Below are positions 51,520-62,742 of a DNA stretch of 64,000 nucleotides, in pieces. The stretch's first letter is position 1. Every line of letters begins with the position of its first letter. The DNA comes from Stictocephala bisonia (Eukaryota > Arthropoda > Insecta > Hemiptera > Membracidae), in contig JAQJVL010002193.1 in the NCBI GenBank assembly GCA_035578905.1, positions 51,685 through 115,684 of the forward strand. The letters run 5' to 3'. The position numbers and the translations under genes were made by a program. The notes beneath the pieces are model-generated. The model searched no databases. It was not told the origin of the DNA and saw only the letters and a program-made list of their open reading frames with translations.

Positions 51520-51687
51520 TTTTATTTTATTTTACTGTCTACGCCAGTGGCATTTTTAACATTATATTCATATGTTGTTGAGGGACAACGGTCCAAACCC
51601 CTGTGATTAATTTAAGTGGTTCTCCCGGAATTTGAACCCGTAACCCTCTGTGTTGGAAGCAGAAGTGCTAACCACTAGTAAGAGGCC
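51520..51687 (-). mobile_element. tRNA-derived SINE, second family
   Basis: On the minus strand: A-box region TAGTGGTTAGCACTTCTGC (51677-51659), B-box GGGTTCAAATTCC (51639-51627), a short unrelated body, and an (AAAAT)n tail ending near 51520. Typical size and order for a SINE. Confidence 0.8.
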
Positions 51688-51895
51688 TAAATCAAATGCA
51701 AAACTGGTGGTCAATAAGTCAATCAAGTTGCAAAAACATTTTACACACAATCAGAAAAATTACATTTTCTCAGTTATTTACTGTCCGATTGTAACATATG
51801 AGGTACCAAAAGATTTGCCTCTTTTTAAGCTAAATTCAATTCAATTCTGTTTACTTATTCATAAAATTATATTATAGTTTAAATAGCATAAAATA

Positions 51896-52018
51896 CCATA
51901 CACGTAGAGTGGTATTGACCCACCCACTCATACACGTACAGTGGTATTGACCCTCCCGCCCACCCATACACGTAGAGTGGTATTGACCCACCCACCCACC
52001 CATACACGTAGGGTGGTA
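51896..52018. repeat. About 36-bp minisatellite, 3.5 units
   Basis: CATACACGTAGAGTGGTATT followed by GACCCACCCACC; same family as 11197-11290 and about 36205-36280. TTTAAATAGCATA / AATAGCATAGTTTAA sequences flank it. Confidence 0.85.
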
Positions 52019-52019
52019 T

Positions 52020-52540
52020 AAATAGCATAGTTTAAGTATTATAGTTTTAGTTTACATAGCAGCATATATAATAATCTCTTTAGCATATCTGCTAATTAAG
52101 AGATAAACTAAAATTTCTTGCTGTTTAAATAAACAAAAATACATATTACATAGTGTTTAATTATAATGATGGGAAACGCTTATATTTATTCAATATTTAT
52201 GTCAACAGATAAATATTGTGGAAAAGTATTAGGTATCGTAACAACATTAGGTATCATAACAAATATTAGGTATCGTAAACATTTTTTGTTTTTGCTTTGG
52301 TTTTCATGAAATTTAGCATTACAATTTTTAAACGTGTTAAAATATTATTTTATATTTTAAGTGTATATTCCTGTCAAGTTTCAAATACCATTTAGGAGAT
52401 AAAGTATTTTTTTCAAAACGCACATAAAGACATACAGACGCAAAACTATTATAAATCCAGCTTTTTTTAAATTTCAAAGATACTGACAGTATAAAGTTAG
52501 TGTCCCATTAAAAAAAAAAAAAAAAATACATTAATCTCCT
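52020..52540. other. No gene recognised
   Basis: AT-rich. Three TATTAGGTATCRTAACA-like strings near 52228-52280 and a poly-A run near 52510. Confidence 0.4.
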
Positions 52541-52544
52541 ATCA

Positions 52545-52990
52545 TAGAGCTTAGTCCAAGTTTTGCAAACCATTCAAAAACTGCTTCTCCAATTGAATGA
52601 ATACCGGATAATCCTCCCTGAAAAGGGTGGGCAATCATTAACTACATCATGCAAAGTGTGAGTTTTAGCTCCGCAATCACGTCACTGATCGTTCGTGATT
52701 AACACTTATATTTCCAGTAGTTGGTCTGTGTAAAGCGACTCAACATAATCTTTACAAAAAAGGTCATTACAACTATAAAAATCAGTTGGGTATTATACAA
52801 GAGAGTGGTTCTGACCCTCAGATACACCCCAGGACCAGCTGGTTTTTGTCTAGAGTTTGAAATTAAGTAGAAAATAGTTATGAGGTGGTTTTCTAAATTA
52901 GTCGCCCTATACATTTTTTGGTATTTTACAAGATGGATAGATTCATAATAGATCTTTTTAAACTCTAAGTACAGTAGTGCATCTTGTGTC
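52545..52990 (-). mobile_element. LINE 3'-terminal fragment, family A
   Basis: The minus strand encodes TLHDVVNDCP preceded by TNYWKYKC and followed by FNWRSSF, the C-terminal knuckle of family A; nucleotide similarity to 54060-54620 is evident (AAAGCGACTCAACATA, GAATGAATACCGG / GAATGAAGACCAG). Frameshifted. Confidence 0.55.
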
Positions 52991-53335
52991 ATATTTCAGA
53001 AGCACTGGTAGACGGAACAGCTTATAATCCTCATTGCTCTATTTTGAAATCCTCAACGTCTTTCATATGTCTTCTCAGAGTAGGTGGGTGGGTCAACACC
53101 TGGACAATCTACCTCTTGAACATGTATTCCGTTAAGCCATATGAGAATATTCACCAGTGGAATAGACTAGGAGCAAAGCAGTAGTCTACTAGTCTAGTGC
53201 ACTGGCTCCCCAAGATAATCTAGCAAGTTGCCGTAAATTTTACTTCTAGTTCTTGCTTTAGTCACTGTTTTTTGTGGATAACTTTTAAAAAGGAGAATCA
53301 ATTTAAACTGCTTGTAAGAATCGTGGATTCATTCA

Positions 53336-53610
53336 TTCATCTCTAAGATGCCGATCTGGGCAAATATGAGGGGTGAATGAGTGTAGATGAACGAGTGTAG
53401 TCATTGTTACTGAGTTTGACTTCGCTCAGAAAGGACTTCTTATTAGTAGCTCAATAGCAAGGGCAACTATGGGACCTACAGCTTTGCTTGGAATTTGAAC
53501 CACTTAGTGTTGGTCTGATTAGCACCTAACTGACAAGTCTGACACTAAGTTCTCTTCCCTACACAACATCTGAATCTTGAACCTTGACTACCATCCAACT
53601 CATTGATTCT
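53336..53610 (-). mobile_element. SINE copy, 3' part
   Basis: Inverted relative of 47374-47842: GCAAATATGAGGGGTGAATG, CGAGTGTAGTCATTGTTAC, TTGACTTCGCTCAGAAAGGA, CTATGGGACCTACAGCTTTG. The head is missing. Confidence 0.65.
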
Positions 53611-54059
53611 CATTGCGTTTCAGCATAAAACCATTGAAAAAGATAGTTATTTCTTCATTAGCCAATCTATTACTCTATTCAAAGCAGGCTACGTTTTTTA
53701 ACACTTATGTTTTTGTTAAATTTGTCTTTACCTTTGATTCTAAAATAATGTTTGTGTGTTTGTAGATCAAGCGTGAGTGTTCTTTCTGTTTTTGATATGT
53801 CCTGTTATTGGATCGCTGGAGCAATACCATGAACATATATGGATTGTTTTACTGTCTGTTGGGAATAGCAACAATGTATAAATTGAATGAAAAAGGAGCT
53901 AGAACAGAATCTTTTGGCTGTCTGTTGTTGAGATGCCTAAAAGATTGTTATTTGCGATCCAGGCAAATTTATTTAACGTATAAATTTCATAAGCCAGCTA
54001 CTTAATAGGAAACTTAAAAATTAAACCAATAAACAATATGCAAATAAAACAAAATCTAC

Positions 54060-54620
54060 GCTACAATATACTTTTATCTTAGTGTCTAAATATTGATCTC
54101 CCGTCACAGCCATGTTTCGTAACCATTCAACACTCGCTTCTCCGAATGAATGAAGACCAGCCAATCCCTCCTCAGAAATCATTAGCCTAACTACCATTAT
54201 GCACCAGTTTTGTATTACCTATGTAATATATAAAAATGTTCGTGTGCAAGAAAGATCTTTAACTATGTGATCCATAGTTTGAACTTTGACTCTGAAATCA
54301 TATGACCGATCATTAGCCATTCCCCAATATTTCCAATAGTTGCAACTTTCCTACCCATGAGAAAGCGACTCAACATAGTCCATTCCTTACAAAGAAGGTT
54401 CATTCCACTGATAACGGTCATAGGGTCTGATACCCAAAACTTGTTTCGATTATGAAAAATATCCCAAGTTAACTCCCAATTGGTTTTTGGCAAAAATTAG
54501 TTTGACTGGGAAGCTAGTCAAAGAAGTGGTTTTCTAGGTTTAAGTTGCCCTGCACGTTGTGGGATATCTGCAAAATGGGGAGATTTGAAGGAATGTTTAT
54601 GAACTCTCTGAGAAATATAT
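54060..54620 (-). mobile_element. LINE 3'-terminal fragment, family A
   Basis: An open minus frame (54263-54493) reads NWELTWDIFHNRNKFWVSDP, GMNLLCKEWTMLSRFLMGR, matching the FNWPLTWEVFDGRTKFLVLD block at 28180 and WTLVHHFPIG at 25900. Stops break the rest. Confidence 0.65.
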
Positions 54621-54629
54621 ATATCTTAT

Positions 54630-55420
54630 TCCATCCAACATTTGTACAATATTTACAATGTATTAATTAGCTAGGAAATTCAAGCCATCATTTCAAGTAG
54701 GCTATGGCTAGCGCAGGTGTGTTATACATGAACAATGTTCTTATCAGTCCGATAGATTACCACTTGGACGGTCACTGCAGTATGTGCTTGTCCATACGCT
54801 ATCTTCACTAAATTAATAGTAAGCTGCTAAATACGGTTTAACTAAGCTAAGTGGTGCTTCACAATTACAATATTGAAGCTTGAATTATTAATTTAATCTA
54901 ACAACTGAACAAAAAAAAAAAAAAAAAAAAGGCATCACCTCCTCAATGGTAAAACAAGTACACTATTTCTCAAGGAAAGTCTTAATACTTTTCACTAAGA
55001 TATCAAACATATAATCAATTTTGCTTTTGGTAAAAAGCCATTTCTTAATTCTAGATATAAATATAGTCAGTCTTTCACATTGTTTAACCCTCCACATGAT
55101 GACTATTTCACTTTAAAATGATAGGGCATTTTCAGGCTAATTGCATGCTTTCCTTAAAAAATTATCATATATCACATTAAATTAAAAACATATCACATGA
55201 ATAAAAAAAAAAAAAAAAAAAACTAATACTGAGAACTTTTAAAAATGTAAAAATGTTCCGATGGTAAATTTAGACTATTATTGTAATACTTGAAATATTC
55301 AAAGTTTTTTTCTCAATAAACCACTTATAACTGTTATTATTTTGATTCAAATAGAAGCCTAAAAGTATATTATGTATAAAAAAAAAAAATTAAACCATGT
55401 GAAGAAATATATAACCCTTT
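54630..55420. other. No gene recognised
   Basis: AT-rich with poly-A runs at about 54910-54930 and 55204-55221. Confidence 0.45.
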
Positions 55421-55421
55421 A

Positions 55422-55745
55422 TATATATATATATATATATGCAGGGTGTCCCTTAATAAGTGACCAACATTTTACCAGGTTATACTATAGCTCAAGCCAA
55501 ACAATTTTCATCATATAATGTATAGTCCTATCTTGCTTATTTTTCCGTCTGTCTATCTGTTGTTTTTATAAAATATTTTTTATCTCTGTAACGGTTTGAG
55601 ATATTAAATTCAAAATTTGTAGGTTTGTTTATCTTTACAGTGTTGATGTTAAATAAAAGTTTACAAAAATTACCATTTACCGAAACAAAATGGCAGCCAT
55701 TTGAAAATGTCAACCCTTAATAATTTTTAAAGGGGTAGTTTTAGT
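55422..55745. mobile_element. One end of a CAGGGTG-type transposon after a (TA)n run
   Basis: CAGGGTGTCCCTTAATAAGT at 55442 directly follows TATATATA. The interior CGTCTGTCTATCTGTTG and AACGGTTTGAGATATT resemble the interior of the MITE at 23851-24511. No matching right end was found. Confidence 0.4.
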
Positions 55746-56101
55746 AAAAAATTATAATACACATAAAAGAAACCCCTTTTAATTAAAAACATTTTGGTAC
55801 TTTATTTAAACTTGTACAATAAGTGGTTACAGAAAAAATTGCAATAATGTAAACTCAGATTTTTGTAAAATTCACTTACTTTTGTTTTAAATTAGAACAG
55901 AAAGTTAAACTATGAACACTTTACTTATCAGCTGATTTATCATTAACACGTTCACTGCTGACTAGATTTTGTTGCACTAAGCCCTGTGCTGAACTAAAAA
56001 AAAATTGCTTACATATGTTTTACTCTTCAAAATATTGTTTATAACATCAGTCAAGAAGAATATAACACTTTTCAATGTAAACAACAAAAAAAAATAAAAA
56101 G

Positions 56102-56171
56102 GACGCAAAAACGCGTCCTCAGCACATAGCATCAAATATAAATGTGATGTGCTGAGGACGCATTTACGCGT
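56102..56171. repeat. Hairpin, about 14-bp GC-rich arms
   Basis: GCGTCCTCAGCACA (56114-56127) pairs with TGTGCTGAGGACGC (56148-56161); GACGC/GCGTC extends it on either side. Subterminal to the piggyBac end at 55947. Confidence 0.8.
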
Positions 56172-56338
56172 CTTTGTTCCTATAGCAACAAATATTACTA
56201 TATTATAAAATAAACATGCAAATAATTGTTTGATGGACACTTACCATTTATTTACATTCCTGAGTGTTGCTAAAGTCCACAATTAACACTTTAAAAAATA
56301 TATTATTTACACTATTTACACGTCTAACCCACTACTGT

Positions 56339-56510
56339 CTAAGTGTGGTAGTTTTCAAAGCATGTTTGAAGGCACAACGCTGGTTGACCCGGACATGCTT
56401 TGCACTGATAAGAAGTGTTTACGCATTCCATTACGTGTACACACTTTACATTTTTTCCGTGCCAGTTTCCCATTGCCACCTATTGGTAGTTTACTTGGTA
56501 CGTGTTGCCA
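56339..56510 (-). pseudogene. piggyBac transposase, C-terminal zinc domain (beyond the hAT insertion)
   Basis: The minus strand from the hAT target site continues the transposase: LPIGGNGKLARKKCKVCTRN, GMRKH, then after a one-base shift CKACPGQPALCLQTCFENYH and a stop at 56339-56341. This CxxC ... CxxC ... C ... C...H arrangement is the piggyBac C-terminal zinc-binding domain. It joins in order with the end of the catalytic frame at 60720 if the hAT and one copy of its 8-bp duplication are removed. Confidence 0.8.
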
Positions 56511-57080
56511 GGCCCCGATTAACCAGTAGGCTAAGTAGGCTACAGCCTAGGGCGCGAGGTCGCCAATGCATTTTGGGGGGCGCTTCGGAATTTAAGATGA
56601 AGTGCTTGTTATAACAAAAATATATGATTTCCAGCTTAGACTGACTACAAACTACCAATAGAAAAAAAATATTAAGTGGAAGATGTCATTAATAAATAGC
56701 GTCTAGCCTAGCTATAACCATCGAAATGAAATGAATTATCGTAACGTAATGGTAGGAAACTAAAAGGGAAATTTTGTTCCGCGGGACGGGCACCGCCATG
56801 TAGGCTACCATGCGCAGTTTGCAACACTGACGCTCTGAAAGATTGTATAGCAACTAACTGCAGTCACTAGCCTAGTCAGGTCAGTCAGTGTATCTGTATG
56901 TCCGCTAAGTCCGCATTGTTTGTTTGTTTTAATAATTATGGTTTGTTGGTATAAATTGGTGTCGTCGCTAGTTAAGTATACACACTTGGAAACTGAGAGA
57001 GTAGTATAGTGTTTGTACTATTTGAAACTTCTAACTGGTTTTCCTGTTCCAAAGATTGTAGGCTAGGCTACACTAACACC

Positions 57081-59693
57081 ATGAGTAAAAAGCCAAGTGG
57101 TTCTGATTATCGTAAAAGGGCTCGGGAGCGTAATGAACGCGAAAGTGCTCTCGTAAATAAAATTCATAAACTAGAGGCATTTTTTAATAAGCCTAAAACT
57201 CTTAGCTCTTCTGAAATAATACCGGTTGCTACTAGAAGTGAACCCATCGTTGAGTGTAGTGAGGAAAACGAAGTAGTGGAGGCGACTCCGACCACCAGTG
57301 TCACGGATGAGTCAGACACCATACTGCTAGCACCGGAAACTGCACCTGCCTTCGTCCCCGTACCTTCATCAAGCGAACCTATTGCAGATTTTGGACAGCA
57401 ATTACAGAATTCATCATCAACAAATATAGAGGTAAAAGATCCACAAAATCTTGATGATCCTGCTTTGTGGGAAGTAAACGAGGAATTGCGCGAATACTTT
57501 GCGCTGCACAGTATTAACCAAAATGACGATGGGGATTTTTCCAAATCTATGAGACAATATTCTGGTCAAAACCGGTATTTGAATAAAGTTTGTTTTTTCA
57601 AAAAACTTGTAAATGGCGAGGTAGTGAAGAGAACTCACCTTATTTATTCAAAATCGACAGGTTATGTATTTTGTGCTCCTTGCAAGCTTTATGGGGGGAA
57701 AACTGCTTTGGCAAACTGTGGTTTTAATGATTGGAAAAATTCTCATAAAATCCAAGAACAGGATAAAAGTCTAGAACACAGGGAATGTATGAACAAATAT
57801 TTAACCCGAATGAATGTATCTAAGAGAATTGATTCAAAGCTGCATGAGCAGCATCAAGTAGAAGTGAAGTACTGGAGAAGTGTTTTGATAAGGGTTGTTG
57901 AAGTAGTTAAGTATTTAACTTCTCGAGGGCTTCCATTTCATGGTGAAAATGAAACTTTGGGATCAACCAGTAATGGGAATTTTCTAGGTTGTATCGAGCT
58001 TCTCTGCAAGTTTGATCCTTTTATGGCTGACCATGTGGCTCGTTTTGGAAATAAAGGCAAGGGAGTGCCCTCATACTTATCTTCTACGATAGTGAACGAG
58101 TTTATTGTACTTTTAGCAGACCATGTGAAAAACAAAATCGTGTTAGATATCAAGAATGCTAAGTACTTTTCAATCATTGTCGACTCTACTCCCGATGTTT
58201 CCAACGTAGATCAGTTGACATTTGTCATTCGTTTTGTAGCATTTGACGGGTCACCTAATGAACGATTCATAACTTTCATCCCAAATAGTGGCCATAAAGG
58301 AGAAGACATGGAGAAGGCCGTAATGAATACCCTTGAAAGTTTGAACTTAAATATCAGTGACTGCAGAGGACAAAGCTACGACAACGCAAGTAATATGTCA
58401 GGGTGCTACAAAGGGCTACAAAACAGAATTAAAGAGCAAAACCCACTTGCTCACTACATTCCTTGTGCAGCTCATTCTCTACAGCTAGTAGGTTCGGCTG
58501 CTGCTGAGAGTAGCGCTATTTCTGTTGAGTATTTTGCCCTTGAACAGCAAATTTACAACTTTTTTCATTCTTCTACACAAAGATGGGATACTCTCTTGTC
58601 TCATTATGATAAACACTCTTTGACAGTTAAAAGCCTTTCAAAAACTCGCTGGAGTGCAAGAGCAGACGCCAGTAAAGCTATGCACAAGTGCTATCAACAA
58701 ATAGTCGCAGCTTTACAAGACATCAGTTCGAACGAAGAAGATAAAAAGGAAGTTCGACTTGAAGCCAAACAGCTGATAGAGAAGCTTCAGTCATTAGAGA
58801 TAACCATCATGATTTGCTTTTGGAATGAAATACTTACTAAGTTTCAAGATGTCAGTTTACAACTTCAGTATGAAGATGGAGACTTAGATCAGACGGCACT
58901 TTTGTACGAGCTGTTAGAGTCTTCTCTGAGTTCATTAAGAAACGAGGAACAATTTTCCATTTTTGAAAGTAAGGCATCGTTAATGTGCAATTCTCAAGAA
59001 TACAAACAAGATAAAAAAAGGAAAAAGAAACAAAAAATGCCTTTTGAGGAAAGCAAAGAGGGGCACACAGAGTTTGATGGACGAAAATCATTCGTGATAA
59101 ATTGTTACTTCAAAGCTATTGATACACTCCTAGGACATCTAACAATGAGAAAATCGATTTATATCACACTGCGAGACTCATTCAACTATTTGTGGAATTT
59201 GAATCAAACTGATAGCACAATTTTGAAGGAAAAGGCAACCAAGTTAATGAATGAGTATTCAACAGACTTAGACGAATCATTTCCAGATGAGTGTTTGTAT
59301 TTTCAGAGATTTTTAAAAGACAGCAACACATTCTATGAAGAGGAAAATGTATTGGCAGACAAATTGGCGAAAGAGAAAAAAATGAAACCACCAGGTACTA
59401 AAGCCTACAGGCTACTGAAACATTTAAAAACTTTAAAACTTGAGTCTCTTTTTCCTAACGTGGAAGTTGCATTGAGGATCTTCTTAAGCATGGCGGTAAC
59501 TAATTGCAGCGGAGAAAGGTCCTTTTCTGCTCTTACTCGAGTGAAGAATTTTTTGAGGTCAACTCTACGGCAAGAAAAACTACAGGCACTCGCTCTCTTA
59601 TTCATTGAAAGTGACTACGTGCAGCTCGTTCCAATTGATGACTTGATTAATGCGTTCGCCTCATCAAAAGCACGGAAAAAAGACTTTAAGTAA
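57081..59693 (+). CDS. hAT transposase (ZMYM1/TTF-finger type), intact, 870 aa
   Basis: DDE/RNase H-like transposase of the hAT superfamily, annotated in many genomes as zinc finger MYM-type protein 1-like. The ATG at 57081 (MSKKPSGSDYRKRARERNER) is preferred over one 72 bp upstream because conserved sequence starts there. An N-terminal TTF-type finger spans about residues 165-240 (VFCAPCKLYGG ... LEHRECMNKY). Core: catalytic D in IIVDSTPDVSN, D in GQSYDNASNMSG, the CAAH motif in HYIPCAAHSLQLVG and, near the C-terminus, the E-containing dimerisation block NCSGERSFSALTRVKNFLRS. No stop or frameshift. Length is normal for the family. Possibly active. Confidence 0.93.
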   Translation: MSKKPSGSDYRKRARERNERESALVNKIHKLEAFFNKPKTLSSSEIIPVATRSEPIVECSEENEVVEATPTTSVTDESDTILLAPETAPAFVPVPSSSEPIADFGQQLQNSSSTNIEVKDPQNLDDPALWEVNEELREYFALHSINQNDDGDFSKSMRQYSGQNRYLNKVCFFKKLVNGEVVKRTHLIYSKSTGYVFCAPCKLYGGKTALANCGFNDWKNSHKIQEQDKSLEHRECMNKYLTRMNVSKRIDSKLHEQHQVEVKYWRSVLIRVVEVVKYLTSRGLPFHGENETLGSTSNGNFLGCIELLCKFDPFMADHVARFGNKGKGVPSYLSSTIVNEFIVLLADHVKNKIVLDIKNAKYFSIIVDSTPDVSNVDQLTFVIRFVAFDGSPNERFITFIPNSGHKGEDMEKAVMNTLESLNLNISDCRGQSYDNASNMSGCYKGLQNRIKEQNPLAHYIPCAAHSLQLVGSAAAESSAISVEYFALEQQIYNFFHSSTQRWDTLLSHYDKHSLTVKSLSKTRWSARADASKAMHKCYQQIVAALQDISSNEEDKKEVRLEAKQLIEKLQSLEITIMICFWNEILTKFQDVSLQLQYEDGDLDQTALLYELLESSLSSLRNEEQFSIFESKASLMCNSQEYKQDKKRKKKQKMPFEESKEGHTEFDGRKSFVINCYFKAIDTLLGHLTMRKSIYITLRDSFNYLWNLNQTDSTILKEKATKLMNEYSTDLDESFPDECLYFQRFLKDSNTFYEEENVLADKLAKEKKMKPPGTKAYRLLKHLKTLKLESLFPNVEVALRIFLSMAVTNCSGERSFSALTRVKNFLRSTLRQEKLQALALLFIESDYVQLVPIDDLINAFASSKARKKDFK

Positions 59694-59699
59694 GAAATA

Positions 59700-60700
59700 T
59701 ATAAATCGTCACAAGTAACTAAACTGTTTTGTTAATTGTAATTAAACTTGTTTTTATCTTCTAGCTCATTGTTAGGTATTGCAATTAAATGATTAATCAC
59801 AAAGTATTATATCAATAATGTCATTCCTATAATCCTATGTAACATTTTTACTTGAATAAATAAGAGAAAGTTAATAACAGTGTACATTAATTCATTTGAA
59901 ATCCTTTTCAGTGATTTAAAGTAGAAAAAGTAGAGAAACTCAAACCATACGTATACAATAAATAACTTTATTTATTGGATTTGGATTGTTTGAGTTTTCC
60001 TACAATTTAAAATTAACAAATATCTTATAAGAGCTCATCCAGAATGACTGAAAAAGTAATTTAAATACGTAGCTATTCAGTTTGCTCAGTAACATGGAAA
60101 ACCATTTAAGTACCCATTATCATCCGTTTATACTTACGTGATAAAATGCACATAGTTTTAACACGTTCATAACATATGTATACAAATTCATGTAAACGTC
60201 TACTGTAATATAACTGTGATATATTTATGTTTGTCGTAAAAGACCAATGTTAAATAATTAGAAACCATACTTCTTTTTAAAAGATAAAATAATATTACCT
60301 AGACAACAATAGACCATCTTACATGATAAAATCAATGTTCAGCATCCTTTGCAAGTTTGCAGTTTATAGTTTAATAATCTTACTGTTTTTTTGTTTTAGA
60401 AATATTAACAAACGTAGTTATTTTAACCATTGAATTTGTAGTCAGGACAATACATTACAATTTGTATATAGTACAGCGCATTATTAAGACCTTTGAAAAA
60501 ATATATATTTTATTTCCGAGCTTTTCTTTCTTCCTAAGAGAGTAAATTGGTCTTTTATTGACGTATGTTGTTTTATATGACAAAATTTTAAATGGCCGCT
60601 GCACCTCTAAGCCCTTTTAATTATTGAATCAAAAGAGAGAAGCTCGGTGGTGGGAGAGGGGCGCCAAGCCCAAGATAGCCTACGGGCGCCTAAATCCTTA
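59700..60700. other. hAT element 3' non-coding region
   Basis: AT-rich sequence between the transposase stop and the right terminal repeat; nothing coding. It becomes GC-richer from about 60590. Confidence 0.6.
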
Positions 60701-60719
60701 ATCAGGCCCTGCGTGTTGC

Positions 60720-62251
60720 CTTCCCCTTTCTTCAGCGCCAATATCTGTATCTGCATCTGCAATGTTATTTTCTCCAAATGCAAGAAGGCTTTTGATTATT
60801 GCCAGTCTAAACTCAAACAATGTTAGTTTTTTTCCAATAACATATTTATTGTAGAGAATGTGGGCATTTATTATTCCCATTTGGAGAATATGGATCATGA
60901 TCTTCTTATACCAGCGAACGGTTTTCCGTTCGCACGGATATGATCTCATGAGCTGATCCTTTCGGTCTATTCCACTCATGTAGTTATTGTATTCAATAAC
61001 TGGTAATGGCTTTTCTTTCTCCTTTCCTCGTCTATTCACTGCGACCTCCATGACGTTTTCATACTGGTTGCTTATGTAGGCGACATCCCTTACATCCTTC
61101 CACTTCCCTACCATTATGGCATCACAATACTTAGCGATGGTTTCACCTTTCTTCAGTTTGGTTTTTACAACCTCAGGAGAAACATCTTTTCTGTCCGCAC
61201 GTAGGGTGCCCGTGATGTAGGTTTTCTTCTCGATTAGTTTTTTTGTCAAGGAAATGCTATTATAGAAATTATCAGCATATATCGAGTAACCTCTACCAAG
61301 ACAGTCATTGATCAAAAATAAGACAACCTTTTCAGCATGCCCTTCTCCTGATAAAACATCCATGGCACCAGCATACACTGTAAACCTTATAATTAGGCCA
61401 TTTGGTTCTGTGAGCATGTACAGTTTTATATACTTGTGGCGCTTATTTTTAATATATTGCTTGAAAACAAGCCTGCCACGATATAAAACCATTGATTCGT
61501 CTAATGACAATTCCTTGCTAGGTGTGTAAATATTGCTCATTTTGTTATTGAGATACTGAACTGCAGGTTTAATTTTATGTAACCCATCATTGTCATTTTG
61601 GTCGTCTTCTGATATGTGCAAAGCTCTGAGGATCAATAAAAATCTATCACGGCTCATATAATCCCTAAAACATGTGCGGAACAGTTTATCTGTACTCCAA
61701 TAGTCTTGGAGTTTGGGCATTCGGACAAACCCAGTATGAAACAAAATACCCAAGAATGTTTTGAATTCTGTCAAATTTAGGTCCTTCCACTGACAAATCC
61801 GGGATTTTTCTCTAGTATTTTCAGACAGGAAAATTTCTTCTGCTTACCTATTTGTCTCCCTAATATACCTTCTAGAAACTGATCATCAATAATTAAAGAG
61901 AACCAATCTATTGGTTCGTTACCAGGAATTGGAACTCTCAGCCCCACTTGTTCATTGAAAAGAAAGGTTTTTAGCTGTGGAATATCGTTCCAAGGCAACA
62001 CAGGTCGGGGTACTCCTCCCGTGAACAGGGTGTGGCGCCGGTGTCACATTATTTAGTGCAGTACTAGTACTTGGTATCGGCGGTGTGCTGGACACAGGCA
62101 ATGGCACCGGTGTAGTGATATTATATAGTGCAGTACTGCTAGTAGGCCTACCTGGTGTCGCCGGTGTGCTGGATGCAGGCGATGTATTACTACTAAGTGT
62201 GTTTGAAGTGCAGTCTACAACCAATGAACTATCAACCTCACCAAGTATCAC
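60720..62251 (-). pseudogene. piggyBac transposase, N-terminus and catalytic core, frameshifted
   Basis: From right to left: a Ser/Thr/Pro-rich N-terminus with a roughly 25-residue repeat (62251 to about 61990), a segment FLFNEQVGLRVPIPGNEPID, WFSLIIDDQFLEGI, then a shift near 61850-61800 and an open core from about 61800. All three catalytic aspartates are present: LSLDESMVLYRGRL, YADNFYNSISL and GIDRKDQLM. The frame runs into the hAT right end at 60719. At least two frameshifts plus the insertion make it inactive. It differs strongly from the 13102-14976 transposase. Confidence 0.85.
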
Positions 62252-62359
62252 TCTGAGAAGTTATATTCTTCATCACTTGATTCTGTATCACTCGGCTTGT
62301 AACTGTCACGACTACTGGCTACAAGAAGATGGCTGAGGTGGCTGTATGGGTGATAAGTA

Positions 62360-62735
62360 CTAGTGTTTAAATATTGATTTTAACATATTTGACAGTTATT
62401 TTGAGTGCTAGTGACACATTGAAATAATACATTAATTATTTATTTATAATTTAAATATTTAAATATATCAACCAGCAATAATTAAAATATAAATTTTTAA
62501 ATTAAAAGTGCACTTACTTATTCTGAGTTAGAAGCACATGTTTCTTGGAAGCTGGTATTTTTTTCTTAAAATCTGTAGGATTGCATAATTTGGTTTTGGA
62601 GTGTTAATTTAATAATTGGTCAAGAATAAATTTTCATTTTCATATTTTTTTAAAAAAATTATTATGTGAGGGAACATTATTTAATAGTGCACTGAATAAA
62701 AGCTCAGTTGACTAGTGAGCAAACACGTTTACACA
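62360..62735. other. No gene recognised
   Basis: AT-rich (TTTAAATATTTAAATATAT near 62450). May contain the undetected right end of the piggyBac element. Confidence 0.4.
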
Positions 62736-62742
62736 AACAACT

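Larger units (their letters stand above)
56511..60719 (+). mobile_element. Complete hAT element with perfect 8-bp target duplication
   Basis: CGTGTTGC at 56511-56518 and 60712-60719 flank a 4193-bp element (56519-60711). Ends: CAGGCCCCGATTAA at left; inverted right end CAGGGCCTGATTAA (12 of 14). Both ends also hold TAGGC / GGGCGC(C) subterminal strings. One uninterrupted transposase lies inside. Inserted in a piggyBac pseudogene, so it is the younger element. The 8-bp duplication and CAGGSSC ends are diagnostic of hAT. Confidence 0.95.
55943..62350 (-). mobile_element. Decayed piggyBac element interrupted by an intact hAT element
   Basis: piggyBac transposase coding lies on both sides of the hAT insertion: 60720-62251 (N-terminus and catalytic core) and 56339-56510 (C-terminal zinc domain). 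The probable left terminus is TTAA at 55943-55946 followed by CACGTTCACTGCTG. The right terminus was not found; the limit given is the end of recognisable coding plus about 100 bp. A stable hairpin (56102-56171) lies between the left end and the coding region. The terminal sequences differ from those of the piggyBac at 12833. Confidence 0.75.
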
